A DNA stretch of 36,697 nt from Clostridia bacterium. GTDB taxonomy: Bacteria > Bacillota > Peptococcia > Peptococcales > BICA1-8. Below are positions 27,933-36,697 of the stretch, piece by piece. How positions within the stretch are numbered: the first letter of the stretch is position 1; each line of letters opens with the position of its first letter. The position numbers and the translations under genes were made by a program. The notes under the pieces were generated by a model, which was not told the DNA's origin, searched no databases, and saw only the letters and a program-made list of their open reading frames with translations. The DNA lies in assembly GCA_012720075.1 (NCBI GenBank), contig JAAXZE010000001.1, positions 1-36,697 on the forward strand. Direction: 5' to 3'.

Positions 27933-29324
27933 ATGAAAAAACTATGGGGTGGAAGGTTTAGTAAAAATACCGATAAATTGGTGGAGGACTTTCATTCCTC
28001 CATTTCTTTTGATAAACGGCTTTATTACTGGGATATCCAAGGAAGTATTGCCCATGCCCGGATGCTGGGTGATGCCGGAATCATTCCCAAAGAAGATTCC
28101 CGGAAAATCATTGAAGGGTTAGAGGAGATATTGGAGGAAATTGAAGCCGGACAGGTAGAATTTGACCTGTCGGCAGAAGATATCCATATGAACGTGGAAG
28201 TCCTGCTCATAAAAAAAATAGGGGATACCGGGAAAAAGCTCCATACCGGCAGAAGCCGTAATGACCAGGTGGCACTGGATACTCGATTGTATTTACGGGC
28301 TGAGATAGAAACTATTCAGGGTTTATTGCAGGAACTGTTAAACACCCTCCTGGATTTGGCGGAAAAACACCTGGAAACGGTAATGCCGGGATATACCCAT
28401 TTGCAGAGGGCTCAGCCTATAACTTTTGCCCATCATTTAATGGCTTACTTCCAAATGTTTGTGAGGGATAGAGAACGGCTGGCCGATTGCTGCAAGCGAC
28501 TCAATTATTCGCCATTAGGTTCCGGAGCTCTAGCAGGAACTACTTTCCCTTTAAATAGGGAACAGGTTGCCCAAGAACTGGGTTTTGCCGGCATAACCAT
28601 GAATTCTCTGGATGGGGTAAGTGACCGGGATTATGTCATCGAGTTTACTTCCTGCGCTTCAATAATCATGATGCATTTAAGCCGTTTTTGTGAAGAACTG
28701 ATTTTCTGGTCAAGCCAGGAGGTGCAGTTTATTGACCTGGATGATGCCTACAGTACCGGCTCCAGTATCATGCCTCAGAAGAAAAATCCCGATGTGGCCG
28801 AACTGGTCCGGGGTAAAACGGGTAGGGTTTACGGCAACCTCATGGCTATCCTTACCGTTATGAAGGGCTTGCCTCTGGCTTATAACAAAGATATGCAGGA
28901 GGATAAAGAAGGGCTTTTTGATACCGTTGATACTTTGAAAAAATCTTTATTGGTCTTCTCACCCATGCTGGCGACAATGAAGGTCAATAAAGAAAATATG
29001 CTGGCCGCTTCCAAGGGTGGTTTTACCAATGCTACAGATTTGGCCGATTATTTAGTCAAGAAAGGCCTGCCTTTCCGGGACGCCCATGAAGTAGTAGGTA
29101 AACTGGTTGCCTACTGTTTAAGTAAAAATACAAGTTTGGATGACCTCACTTTAGAGGAATTACAAGGTTTCAGCCCTTTAATTAAAGAAGACGTTTACCA
29201 AGAGATCTCCGTTTATACCTGTGTCAATAAACGAAATATTCCGGGAGGACCGGCGCCGGAGCAGGTAAAACTGGCCATAGAAGCAGGCAGGAAAACAATA
29301 AAAAGCTTTTCAAATCAAGGTTGA
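27933..29324 (+). CDS. argH: Argininosuccinate lyase
   Basis: [42 protein letters not shown]. Confidence 0.98.
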   Translation: MKKLWGGRFSKNTDKLVEDFHSSISFDKRLYYWDIQGSIAHARMLGDAGIIPKEDSRKIIEGLEEILEEIEAGQVEFDLSAEDIHMNVEVLLIKKIGDTGKKLHTGRSRNDQVALDTRLYLRAEIETIQGLLQELLNTLLDLAEKHLETVMPGYTHLQRAQPITFAHHLMAYFQMFVRDRERLADCCKRLNYSPLGSGALAGTTFPLNREQVAQELGFAGITMNSLDGVSDRDYVIEFTSCASIIMMHLSRFCEELIFWSSQEVQFIDLDDAYSTGSSIMPQKKNPDVAELVRGKTGRVYGNLMAILTVMKGLPLAYNKDMQEDKEGLFDTVDTLKKSLLVFSPMLATMKVNKENMLAASKGGFTNATDLADYLVKKGLPFRDAHEVVGKLVAYCLSKNTSLDDLTLEELQGFSPLIKEDVYQEISVYTCVNKRNIPGGPAPEQVKLAIEAGRKTIKSFSNQG

Positions 29325-29371
29325 ATAACCTCTAATTTGCTAAAGAGACTATATAAATACCGTAGGGTAAA

Positions 29372-29409
29372 GATTCAGTTGTCCTAAATTGCAGCTGAAT
29401 CTTTTTTTA
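29372..29409 (+). terminator. Rho-independent terminator after argH
   Basis: GATTCAGTTGtcctaaattGCAGCTGAATCttttttt. Confidence 0.88.
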
Positions 29410-29561
29410 TGGGCAATTAAAAGACCTCATGAAAAAACTGGAAATAATTTTTATGTTAAAAGCATAAAATTACAGAGCCCAATATATTTATTAATAGATG
29501 TTTGACTAATCATAAAGAGCAGAAAAAACCGGCTTTTGTTGTCTGGCTGGGGAGGAAAAGA

Positions 29562-30170
29562 ATGTTAGGAAAATTCAGTAAAAGAATATTCGATATTGTA
29601 ATTTCCGGACTGGCATTAATAATTCTGAGTCCCTTGATGCTTTTAATTGCCGTTTTGATTAAAATAGACAGCCCGGGGGGACCGGTAATATTCAAACAAA
29701 AGCGGGTAGGTTTGAACGGAAAGGTATTTACTTTATACAAATTTAGATCCATGGTACCCGAAGCCGAGCAGTTAAAGGCTTCACTTATGAACTTTAACGA
29801 AATGTCAGGTCCGGTTTTTAAAATTAAGAACGACCCGCGGGTAACAAAGGTTGGCCGTTTTATCCGAAAAACAAGTATTGACGAATTACCCCAACTAATA
29901 AATGTATTTAAGGGCGAAATGAGCTTAATAGGACCTAGACCTCTTCCCGTGGAAGAAGCGGCAAAAATTGAACCTCATATCTCCTCTAAAAGGTCCAGTG
30001 TTAAGCCGGGAATAACCTGTATCTGGCAAATCTCGGGACGAAATCTTGTAGATTTTGAGGAATGGATGAAAATGGATATGCACTACATTGATAACTGGTC
30101 TTTTTGGTTGGATTGGAAAATTCTATTTTTAACTCTTCCGGCGGTAATCTCGGGCAAGGGAGCTAATTAA
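29562..30170 (+). CDS. Undecaprenyl-phosphate sugar phosphotransferase (bacterial sugar transferase, small monotopic type)
   Basis: KRIFDIVISGLALIILSPLMLLIAVLIKIDSPGGPVIFKQKRVG, YKFRSM, GPRPLP; ATG 29562 has GGAGG, ORF track opens at TTG 29502. Confidence 0.92.
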   Translation: MLGKFSKRIFDIVISGLALIILSPLMLLIAVLIKIDSPGGPVIFKQKRVGLNGKVFTLYKFRSMVPEAEQLKASLMNFNEMSGPVFKIKNDPRVTKVGRFIRKTSIDELPQLINVFKGEMSLIGPRPLPVEEAAKIEPHISSKRSSVKPGITCIWQISGRNLVDFEEWMKMDMHYIDNWSFWLDWKILFLTLPAVISGKGAN

Positions 30171-30182
30171 AAGGAGGTTATT

Positions 30183-31175
30183 ATGCCGAAAAAAATAATA
30201 GTCACCGGTGCTGCGGGGTTTTTGGGGTCCCATTTGGTTAGAGAACTGGTAAAGGAAAAAAACAATTTCGTCATAGGTGTAGATAACCTTTCTACAGGGT
30301 TATTAAGCAATTTGGAGGAGGCATTTAATAATAACAACTTTTCCTTCATCCATGCCGATGTGTCTCAAAAAGAAATAATCGGGCATCGGGAGTTTAAAGG
30401 TGTGGAGGAAATCTACCATTTGGCCTCTCCGGCTTCTCCTAAATTTTATCAGGCTTTTCCTTTGGAAACCATTGCCGTTAATACCTTGGGTACCTGGAAC
30501 ATGCTGGAATTAGCCAAAAGGAATAGGGCCAAAGTACTTTATACCAGTACCAGTGAAGTTTATGGCGATCCTGAATTAAATCCCCAAACGGAACAATACC
30601 GGGGTAATGTAAACACCTGGGGTCCCAGGGCCTGTTATGATGAATCCAAACGTTTGGGGGAAGTCCTTTGCTATGAGTATTACCGGCTATATCAAATACC
30701 TGTAAAGGTAGCCCGCATCTTTAATACATATTCAGCGGGCTTAAGAAACGATGATGGCAGGGTAATATCCAATTTTGTTGTCCAGGCTATTCAAAGCAAA
30801 GATATTACCGTATATGGCGATGGGAGCCAAACCCGTTCCTTTTGTTATGTGGATGATACAATAAAAGCTTTGCTATTAATGATGGAGAAAGAAGAGGCTA
30901 ACGGCCAGATTATCAATATCGGGAATCCTCAGGAATACAAAATAATTGATTTGGCCTATTTGATAAAAAAGCTGGCTGTTTCCGACAGCCGGATAATCTT
31001 TAAAGAATTACCGGAGAATGACCCCAAAATTCGCAGGCCGGCTATTGACAAAGCTAAAAGAATTTTAGGGTGGTATCCTGTCATAGATCTGGAAAAAGGC
31101 TTAAGGGAAACCATCAGAGTTTATAAAGAAAAAATGGGGATTAGTAAGAATGGAGAATTGAGAGTGGAGAATTGA
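30183..31175 (+). CDS. UDP-glucuronate decarboxylase-like (UDP-xylose synthase) SDR
   Basis: VTGAAGFLGSHLV, HLASPASPKFYQ, TSEVYGDPELNPQTE, YDESKRLGE; C-terminus runs into heptamer repeat. Confidence 0.82.
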   Translation: MPKKIIVTGAAGFLGSHLVRELVKEKNNFVIGVDNLSTGLLSNLEEAFNNNNFSFIHADVSQKEIIGHREFKGVEEIYHLASPASPKFYQAFPLETIAVNTLGTWNMLELAKRNRAKVLYTSTSEVYGDPELNPQTEQYRGNVNTWGPRACYDESKRLGEVLCYEYYRLYQIPVKVARIFNTYSAGLRNDDGRVISNFVVQAIQSKDITVYGDGSQTRSFCYVDDTIKALLLMMEKEEANGQIINIGNPQEYKIIDLAYLIKKLAVSDSRIIFKELPENDPKIRRPAIDKAKRILGWYPVIDLEKGLRETIRVYKEKMGISKNGELRVEN

Positions 31176-31201
31176 GAGTGGAGAATGGAGAATTGAGAGT
31201 G
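31153..31201. repeat. Heptamer tandem repeat (GAGAATT/GAGAGTG), 7 units
   Basis: gagaatt gagagtg gagaatt gagagtg gagaatg gagaatt gagagtg. Confidence 0.85.
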
Positions 31202-31260
31202 TTTTATTTTATGGTTTTGTTAATTAAGCATTAAGAGCATTTAGAAAAGGATGGAAAAAA

Positions 31261-32658
31261 ATGAATGTAGTGTGTATTGGCGGCGGTTATGTGGGCTGTG
31301 TTACCGCAGTGTCCTTTGCGGTTTTGGGTACAAAAACTACCATAGTTGATATTAATGAGGAAAAGATAAACCTTTTAAATAGTGGTAAAGCGCCCATTTA
31401 TGAACCTGGAATTGAGCAATTAATAAAACAAACAATAGGAAATATGCTCTTTGCAACTACAGAATATGATTGCATAAAAGAAGCCGACATAATTTTTATT
31501 TGTGTAGAGACACCTACGGCATCGGACGGCTCTGCTGATTTATCCCGGGTAAAAAAAGCCGCCTTTGAAATCGGCAGAAATATTAACAAAACCAAATTTA
31601 CAGTAATAGTAAATAAATCTACTGTCCCTGTGGGTACAGGGGATGTTGTTTTCGCCATAATTGCTGAAGCATCAGGATTAAAACCGGATAAAGACTTTGC
31701 TGTGGTCAGCAACCCCGAATTTCTTAGAGAAGGCAGTGCCCTTCGGGATGTATTTTTCCCCGACAGAATTGTTGTGGGAACTAATAACCAAATTGCTGAA
31801 GAAATAATGAAAAAATTATATGAGCCTATAGTTACCAGAAAAAATTATTCTCAATTAAGTGCCCAATATTTTTATTTAAAACAGTATGCTTCCGATAAAT
31901 ACCCCATATATTTTTCGACCGACGTTAAAACAGCCGAGATGATTAAGTATACAGCCAATGCTTTTCTGGCGGTTAAAGTCAGCTTTATTAATGAAATAGC
32001 CATGTTATGTGAAAAATTAGGTATTAATGTATTAGAGGTGGCTAAGGGTATAGGTCTTGACAGCAGGATCGGTGAAAAATTTTTGGAGGTATCCCCCGGT
32101 TGGCAGGGGACTTGCTTTCCCAAAGATACTTCTGAGCTATACCTGACAAGTAAAAGGTATAACCAAGAATTAACAATCCTTAAAGCCGCCATTGATGCCA
32201 ATTGGGCTATGCATCGCTATGTTGTCGAGAAAATAGTAAACTTTTTAGGATGTTTGAATGGAAAAACCATAGGCATCCTGGGACTGACCTTTAAACCGGA
32301 TACCGATGATGCCCGTAGGACTCAAGCCCAATTTATTATTCCCCATTTGCTGAGTTTAGGGGCTAGAATCAGAGTCTTTGATCCTCAAGGTATGGAAATG
32401 TTTAAGAGGTTCAATCCCCATCTGGATATTGTTTATTGTAACAAGGGTGAAGACGTAGCCTACATGGCCGATTGTATACTTTTATTAACCCATTGGCAGG
32501 AGTTTAAGAGCTTAAATTGGCGGGAAATGTATAGAATTTTAAAAACGCCGTATATTTTGGACGCCAGGAATTTTCTTAGCCGCAGTGAACTTGAAGAGGC
32601 AGGTTTTTATTATCACGGGCTGGGGGTGGGAAAAAACTCTGGAAGACCTGGACGGTGA
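31261..32658 (+). CDS. UDP-glucose 6-dehydrogenase
   Basis: VCIGGGYVGCVTAVSFA, KSTVPVGTGD, catalytic GTCFPKDTSEL, GLTFKPDTDDAR. Confidence 0.92.
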   Translation: MNVVCIGGGYVGCVTAVSFAVLGTKTTIVDINEEKINLLNSGKAPIYEPGIEQLIKQTIGNMLFATTEYDCIKEADIIFICVETPTASDGSADLSRVKKAAFEIGRNINKTKFTVIVNKSTVPVGTGDVVFAIIAEASGLKPDKDFAVVSNPEFLREGSALRDVFFPDRIVVGTNNQIAEEIMKKLYEPIVTRKNYSQLSAQYFYLKQYASDKYPIYFSTDVKTAEMIKYTANAFLAVKVSFINEIAMLCEKLGINVLEVAKGIGLDSRIGEKFLEVSPGWQGTCFPKDTSELYLTSKRYNQELTILKAAIDANWAMHRYVVEKIVNFLGCLNGKTIGILGLTFKPDTDDARRTQAQFIIPHLLSLGARIRVFDPQGMEMFKRFNPHLDIVYCNKGEDVAYMADCILLLTHWQEFKSLNWREMYRILKTPYILDARNFLSRSELEEAGFYYHGLGVGKNSGRPGR

Positions 32659-32664
32659 AAATGA

Positions 32665-33933
32665 TTGGGTAAACTTAAGATTAAAAAAAGCAGTATAGAA
32701 AAACTAGCCGTAATTTTGGTACTAATAAGGTCCACTTCAGCCTTAATACCCCTTTTGAGGGAAGAAGCCGCCATTAATCCATCTGTTTTTCATTGGTTTA
32801 ATGCCGTTATTTCAATGGGATTAAGTTTAGTGGTGCTATGTTTATGTCTAACCAAAATAAAAACATGTTTTAGGGCATTATTGAAGGATAAATGGCAATG
32901 CGTGTTAATGGTATTTGTTTTAACAACGGTGTTCTGGTCCCAGGACCCCCTTCTGACCGTTAAGCAATTTATTATACTCCTGGGGACTACACTTTTTGGC
33001 GTATACCTGGCGGTTAGGTTCACACAAAAAGAATTTTTAAAGCTGCTTTACTGTGCTGTCACTGTTTGTGCCTTTTTTAGTCTGGTATTTGTTTTTCTGA
33101 TACCGTCTTTGGGAATGCACGGTCAAGAATATCAAGAAGCCTGGCGCGGAATTTATTTACATAAAAATACCCTAGGCCGCTTGATGGTTTTAGGAGTTGT
33201 ATGCACTTTAATCTTAATGGGGGAAAGTCGTAAAAAACATAGTCCGTCATTATGGATTTGGCTGGTGGTATTTTTAAGTATGGTTTTTTTTGCCAAATCT
33301 AAAACAGCCGTCGTTTTACTATTTATACTGTTATTAATTTTGCCGGTATTCAAACTATTGCATTTGCATATTTTTGTTGCAGTTCCTGGTGTTATTCTGG
33401 CGGTTTTAAGTTTGTCTTTATTGTTAAGCAAACTGGTGATGAATATTGATTCCGTGCTTTTATTTATAGGGGGAGACATTACCTTAACCGGCCGGACAGT
33501 TCTATGGGAGGCTGTTTGGGAAAAAATTCAGGAGCGGTTCTGGCTGGGCTATGGATATGCAGCTTTTTGGTTAGGCAAAAACGGACCGTCTCGGCAGGTA
33601 TGGGAAGCAGTCTATTGGGCGCCACCCGATGCTCACAACGGTTTTCTTGACCTTTGGCTGCAAACCGGCCTCATCGGAGTAATAATCTTTTCTCTTTCGT
33701 TGTTAACCAATTTAGTCAGAGCAACTGTTTTGGCAAGAGAACATCCAAAGGCATTCAATCGGCTACCCCTTATTTATTTAATATTCTTTATCTTTATTAA
33801 TACCAGTGAGAGCACTATTTTAGTTCGCAGTTCTATTTATTGGATTTTATATGTTGCTTTTTCGATTTTCCTTAATTATTCACGCCGGAAAAAAGAACAA
33901 GGCCCCATTGAAGAATTTAAAACAGCAGAATAA
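32665..33933 (+). CDS. O-antigen ligase/polymerase family membrane protein
   Basis: Multi-TM; GIYLHKNTLGRLM, LTGRTVLWEAVWEKI, DAHNGFLDLWLQTGLIG. Confidence 0.88.
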   Translation: MGKLKIKKSSIEKLAVILVLIRSTSALIPLLREEAAINPSVFHWFNAVISMGLSLVVLCLCLTKIKTCFRALLKDKWQCVLMVFVLTTVFWSQDPLLTVKQFIILLGTTLFGVYLAVRFTQKEFLKLLYCAVTVCAFFSLVFVFLIPSLGMHGQEYQEAWRGIYLHKNTLGRLMVLGVVCTLILMGESRKKHSPSLWIWLVVFLSMVFFAKSKTAVVLLFILLLILPVFKLLHLHIFVAVPGVILAVLSLSLLLSKLVMNIDSVLLFIGGDITLTGRTVLWEAVWEKIQERFWLGYGYAAFWLGKNGPSRQVWEAVYWAPPDAHNGFLDLWLQTGLIGVIIFSLSLLTNLVRATVLAREHPKAFNRLPLIYLIFFIFINTSESTILVRSSIYWILYVAFSIFLNYSRRKKEQGPIEEFKTAE

Positions 33934-33964
33934 TTAGTGTGGGCTTTGGTAGAGGAGAAAGGGC

Positions 33965-34999
33965 ATGGGAAAGAATGGCATTCTGGTAATTTCTTTAGAT
34001 TTTGAACTCTTTTGGGGCAACATAGATAAAATTCCTCTGGAAAAATTCAAACAAAACCTTCTCGGGGCCCGTTTAGCAATACCTTACATTTTGGACTTGT
34101 TACATAAGTATAATATTCATGCCACTTGGGCTATTGTTGGCTTTCTTTTTTTTGAAACCTACCAAGATTTAATCGAAAGTCTCCCGGAAAGGAAACCTGA
34201 GTACGTTAATGCCAATTTATCTCCCTATAATTATCTTTTTAATAACCTTGGAAATAACGAAAAGGAAGACCCCTTCCATTATGCACCGTCCCTAATAAAG
34301 CTTATAAAAAGTTATCCCCATCAAGAAATTGCAAGCCATACCTTTTCACACTATTATTCTCTGGAAAGAGGACAAGATGAAGACTGTTTCAGACAAGATT
34401 TGCTGGCGGTTATAAAAGCAGCCCAAAAGCTTGATATTAAATTAAAAAGTTTAGTTTTTCCCAGAAATCAGATTAATAAAGCTTATCTACCAATTTGTAA
34501 AGAGCTGGGTTTTAAGTGTTATCGGGGCAATACCCGTTCCCGGGCCAGGTCCTGGGCTCGGTCCGGCCAGTACCGGCTTGGTGCCGGCAAGGCCGGCTCG
34601 AAAAGTATGGCAGAAAAAGGATGGGCATATTTTTTAGAGATTATGAGTTTCTTCGATGATTATTGTACCCTTTTCGGGCACAACACCTATTCAATTGTAG
34701 ATATAAAAGACCATTTCCCTTTTGATATATCCTCCAGCCGTCATTTAAGGCCTTATTCTAAAAAGTATAAATGCCTGGACTGGTTAAAGCTTAATAGAAT
34801 TAAATCTGACCTGGCTTATGCCGCCCAGCATAAAGAGATTTATCATCTATGGTGGCATCCTTATGATTTCGGCCTGAACATAGAAGAAAATATTCGGTTC
34901 CTTGAGAAAATTATTAAATATTTTTGTTATCTCCAAGATAAATTTGGTATGGAAAATATGAATATGGGAGAGTTAGCCGATGAGCTGCTTGGAATATGA
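33965..34999 (+). CDS. Polysaccharide deacetylase-family protein (NodB-like)
   Basis: LVISLDFELFWGN, HATWAIVGFLF, EIASHTFSHYYS, LVFPRNQ. Confidence 0.85.
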   Translation: MGKNGILVISLDFELFWGNIDKIPLEKFKQNLLGARLAIPYILDLLHKYNIHATWAIVGFLFFETYQDLIESLPERKPEYVNANLSPYNYLFNNLGNNEKEDPFHYAPSLIKLIKSYPHQEIASHTFSHYYSLERGQDEDCFRQDLLAVIKAAQKLDIKLKSLVFPRNQINKAYLPICKELGFKCYRGNTRSRARSWARSGQYRLGAGKAGSKSMAEKGWAYFLEIMSFFDDYCTLFGHNTYSIVDIKDHFPFDISSSRHLRPYSKKYKCLDWLKLNRIKSDLAYAAQHKEIYHLWWHPYDFGLNIEENIRFLEKIIKYFCYLQDKFGMENMNMGELADELLGI

Positions 35000-35774
35000 A
35001 TTTCTAGGGATTAAAGTCCATGCTTTTACCATCGAAAGCCTTCACAGGCAAATTGAGGCCGAAATTAAAAATAAGCAAAAGAGTATTATTGCTAACCATA
35101 ACCTGCACAGTCTTTATATCTATCATAAAAACCCTAAAATGCGCCGTTTTTTTGCTCAGGCTAAATATACCCATATTGACGGAATGTCCATTGTTTTTTT
35201 AGGCAGGTTATTAGGGGCAAAGCTTGAGAGAAAACACAGAATAACATATTCCGATTGGATTTATCCATTGTTAATGGAAGCAAAAGAGAAGGATTATAGG
35301 GTATTTTTTTTAGGCGCCAAACCTGAAGTAGCGGCTAAAGCCGGCAATATTTTAATAGCCAAAATAGAAGGCCTTAAATTAGAAGTGGCTCACGGGTATT
35401 TTGATCCGACACCGGGTAGTGAAGAGAATAATAAAGTGTTGGAGGGAATTAATGAGTATCAACCCCATATTTTGCTGGTGGGTATGGGGATGCCGAGACA
35501 GGAATTCTGGATTCTTGACAATTACGATGACATAAAGGCCAATGTTATCCTGACTGCAGGAGCATGTCTGGATTTGGTTGCCGGAGAGCTTGGGACCCCG
35601 CCCCGCTGGATGGGAAGAATAGGTTTGGACTGGTTTTATCGGCTCATAACGGAGCCAAGACATGTTTGGAAAAGATACTTAATTGAACCGTGGTTTATTT
35701 TAATTTTGTTGTGTAAAGAAATATTTGGTAAGTTAAATATTCTCGGGCAAGCAAATAAGAAAGAAAGTGAGTGA
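34980..35774 (+). CDS. WecG/TagA/CpsF family glycosyltransferase
   Basis: HIDGMSIVFLGRLLG, YRVFFLGAKPEV, VGMGMPRQEFWI, ACLDLVAGELGTPPRWMGRIGLDWFYRLITEPRH. Confidence 0.94.
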   Translation: MSCLEYEFLGIKVHAFTIESLHRQIEAEIKNKQKSIIANHNLHSLYIYHKNPKMRRFFAQAKYTHIDGMSIVFLGRLLGAKLERKHRITYSDWIYPLLMEAKEKDYRVFFLGAKPEVAAKAGNILIAKIEGLKLEVAHGYFDPTPGSEENNKVLEGINEYQPHILLVGMGMPRQEFWILDNYDDIKANVILTAGACLDLVAGELGTPPRWMGRIGLDWFYRLITEPRHVWKRYLIEPWFILILLCKEIFGKLNILGQANKKESE

Positions 35775-36666
35775 GATGAGTTTAGCAAAGGCCCTTTTGC
35801 CAAAAGTCAGCATCATTATCCCCTGTTACAATATGGAAGATTATCTTGGGGAAACGTTAGACAGTGTCTTGAGCCAAACATATAGGGACTTTGAAGTAGT
35901 TATTATTGACGACGGCTCTACCGATCAAACTTTAAAAATTTGTCAACTTTATAAAGAACGGGATTCAAGAGTGAAAGTCTATTCCCAGCCCAATGGGGGA
36001 GTATCGGCGGCGAGAAATACAGGCATTGATAAAGCAACGGGCCAATATATTTTGTTTTTAGACGGCGATGATTTAATACGCAAGGATTTGCTGGAAAATG
36101 CCTTTAAGGCATTTAATAGCCTGCCAATCGACATGTTTTCCTATGGATTTAAAATAGTTTCGGGAAAAAACCGGCAAATCATCAGGTCCTATTCTACAAA
36201 ACGTTACGATAAGAATATTTTTAGTGGACAAGAGTTTTTAAAACTGTATTTACGGAAGGAAATCAGTCAACGGATGGGTTCATTTTTGATCAAACGAGAA
36301 ATATTACTGGAGAATGCAATAAGGTTTAAGGAAGGTATCAAATATGCAGAAGACCAAGATTTTCAATTGAGGTGCATGGCCAAGTGCACAAGCATTTATT
36401 ACACGGCGGAAGATTATTTTTATTATGTGAAAAGAACCGGATCGGCTGTTAATCGTCAAGTAAAACCTTGCAGGGTGAAAGAATTAGAGACTTTGGTGAG
36501 ACTGGAGGAGGAATTAAAAGATCAGGTAGACCCTTCTCTGGTTAGAAATTATACCTGTATGCATTTTGCTTATTTATTTAAAGAAGTGATTTTTAAAGGC
36601 GCCGACAGGGATTTTTTGGTGAAATACCTGGAGAAAGACCATTTATTAAATGAATTTAGCAGGTAG
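35767..36666 (+). CDS. Family 2 glycosyltransferase
   Basis: KVSIIIPCYNMEDYLGETLDSVLSQTYRDFEVVIIDDGSTD, GVSAARNTGI, FLDGDD. Confidence 0.95.
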   Translation: MSEMSLAKALLPKVSIIIPCYNMEDYLGETLDSVLSQTYRDFEVVIIDDGSTDQTLKICQLYKERDSRVKVYSQPNGGVSAARNTGIDKATGQYILFLDGDDLIRKDLLENAFKAFNSLPIDMFSYGFKIVSGKNRQIIRSYSTKRYDKNIFSGQEFLKLYLRKEISQRMGSFLIKREILLENAIRFKEGIKYAEDQDFQLRCMAKCTSIYYTAEDYFYYVKRTGSAVNRQVKPCRVKELETLVRLEEELKDQVDPSLVRNYTCMHFAYLFKEVIFKGADRDFLVKYLEKDHLLNEFSR

Positions 36667-36697
36667 TTTACCAAATATAATATTTTGACCTTAATAT

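Noticed and set aside
1-36697. rRNA, tRNA or phage genes
   Set aside because: No recognisable rRNA or tRNA sequence and no phage structural, integrase or intact transposase proteins in the ORF track.

Overview
The window looks like a low-to-mid GC Firmicutes/Clostridia-type chromosome segment, judged from gene content and order, Shine-Dalgarno motifs and promoters. No phylogenetic search was possible. Gene order: the end of a housekeeping block (ecfA-ecfT-truA-rplM-rpsI); convergent cwlD; an AmmeMemoRadiSam cassette (MEMO-AMMECR1 fusion plus radical SAM protein); CheW-like and HD-GYP genes; a near-complete arginine/carbamoyl-phosphate cluster (argC-J-B-D-carA-carB ... argF-argG-argH) interrupted by a Nudix gene, an M20 amidohydrolase and a 5-oxoprolinase module (pxpA-NRAMP-pxpB-pxpC); and an exopolysaccharide cluster with a UDP-GlcA to UDP-xylose branch. 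The most notable observations are: (1) in-frame stop codons in two conserved genes, rpsI (TGA at an Arg position, with the APKFSKR tail intact in frame behind it) and argC (TAA just after the nucleotide-binding GxTGYTGG); (2) strictly 32-bp-phased repeat arrays (TCGGnrTGACGkC) at 6441-6725 and 27494-27670, plus a lone unit after argC, all just 3' of stop codons; (3) a fully paired three-way-junction element at 3591-3659; (4) a large palindromic MITE-like element between argJ and argB; (5) a second dispersed intergenic family (GATGCATCC) and heptamer microsatellites; (6) matching ARG-box-like promoter sequences at argC and argF. No rRNA, tRNA, CRISPR array or intact transposase was recognised.
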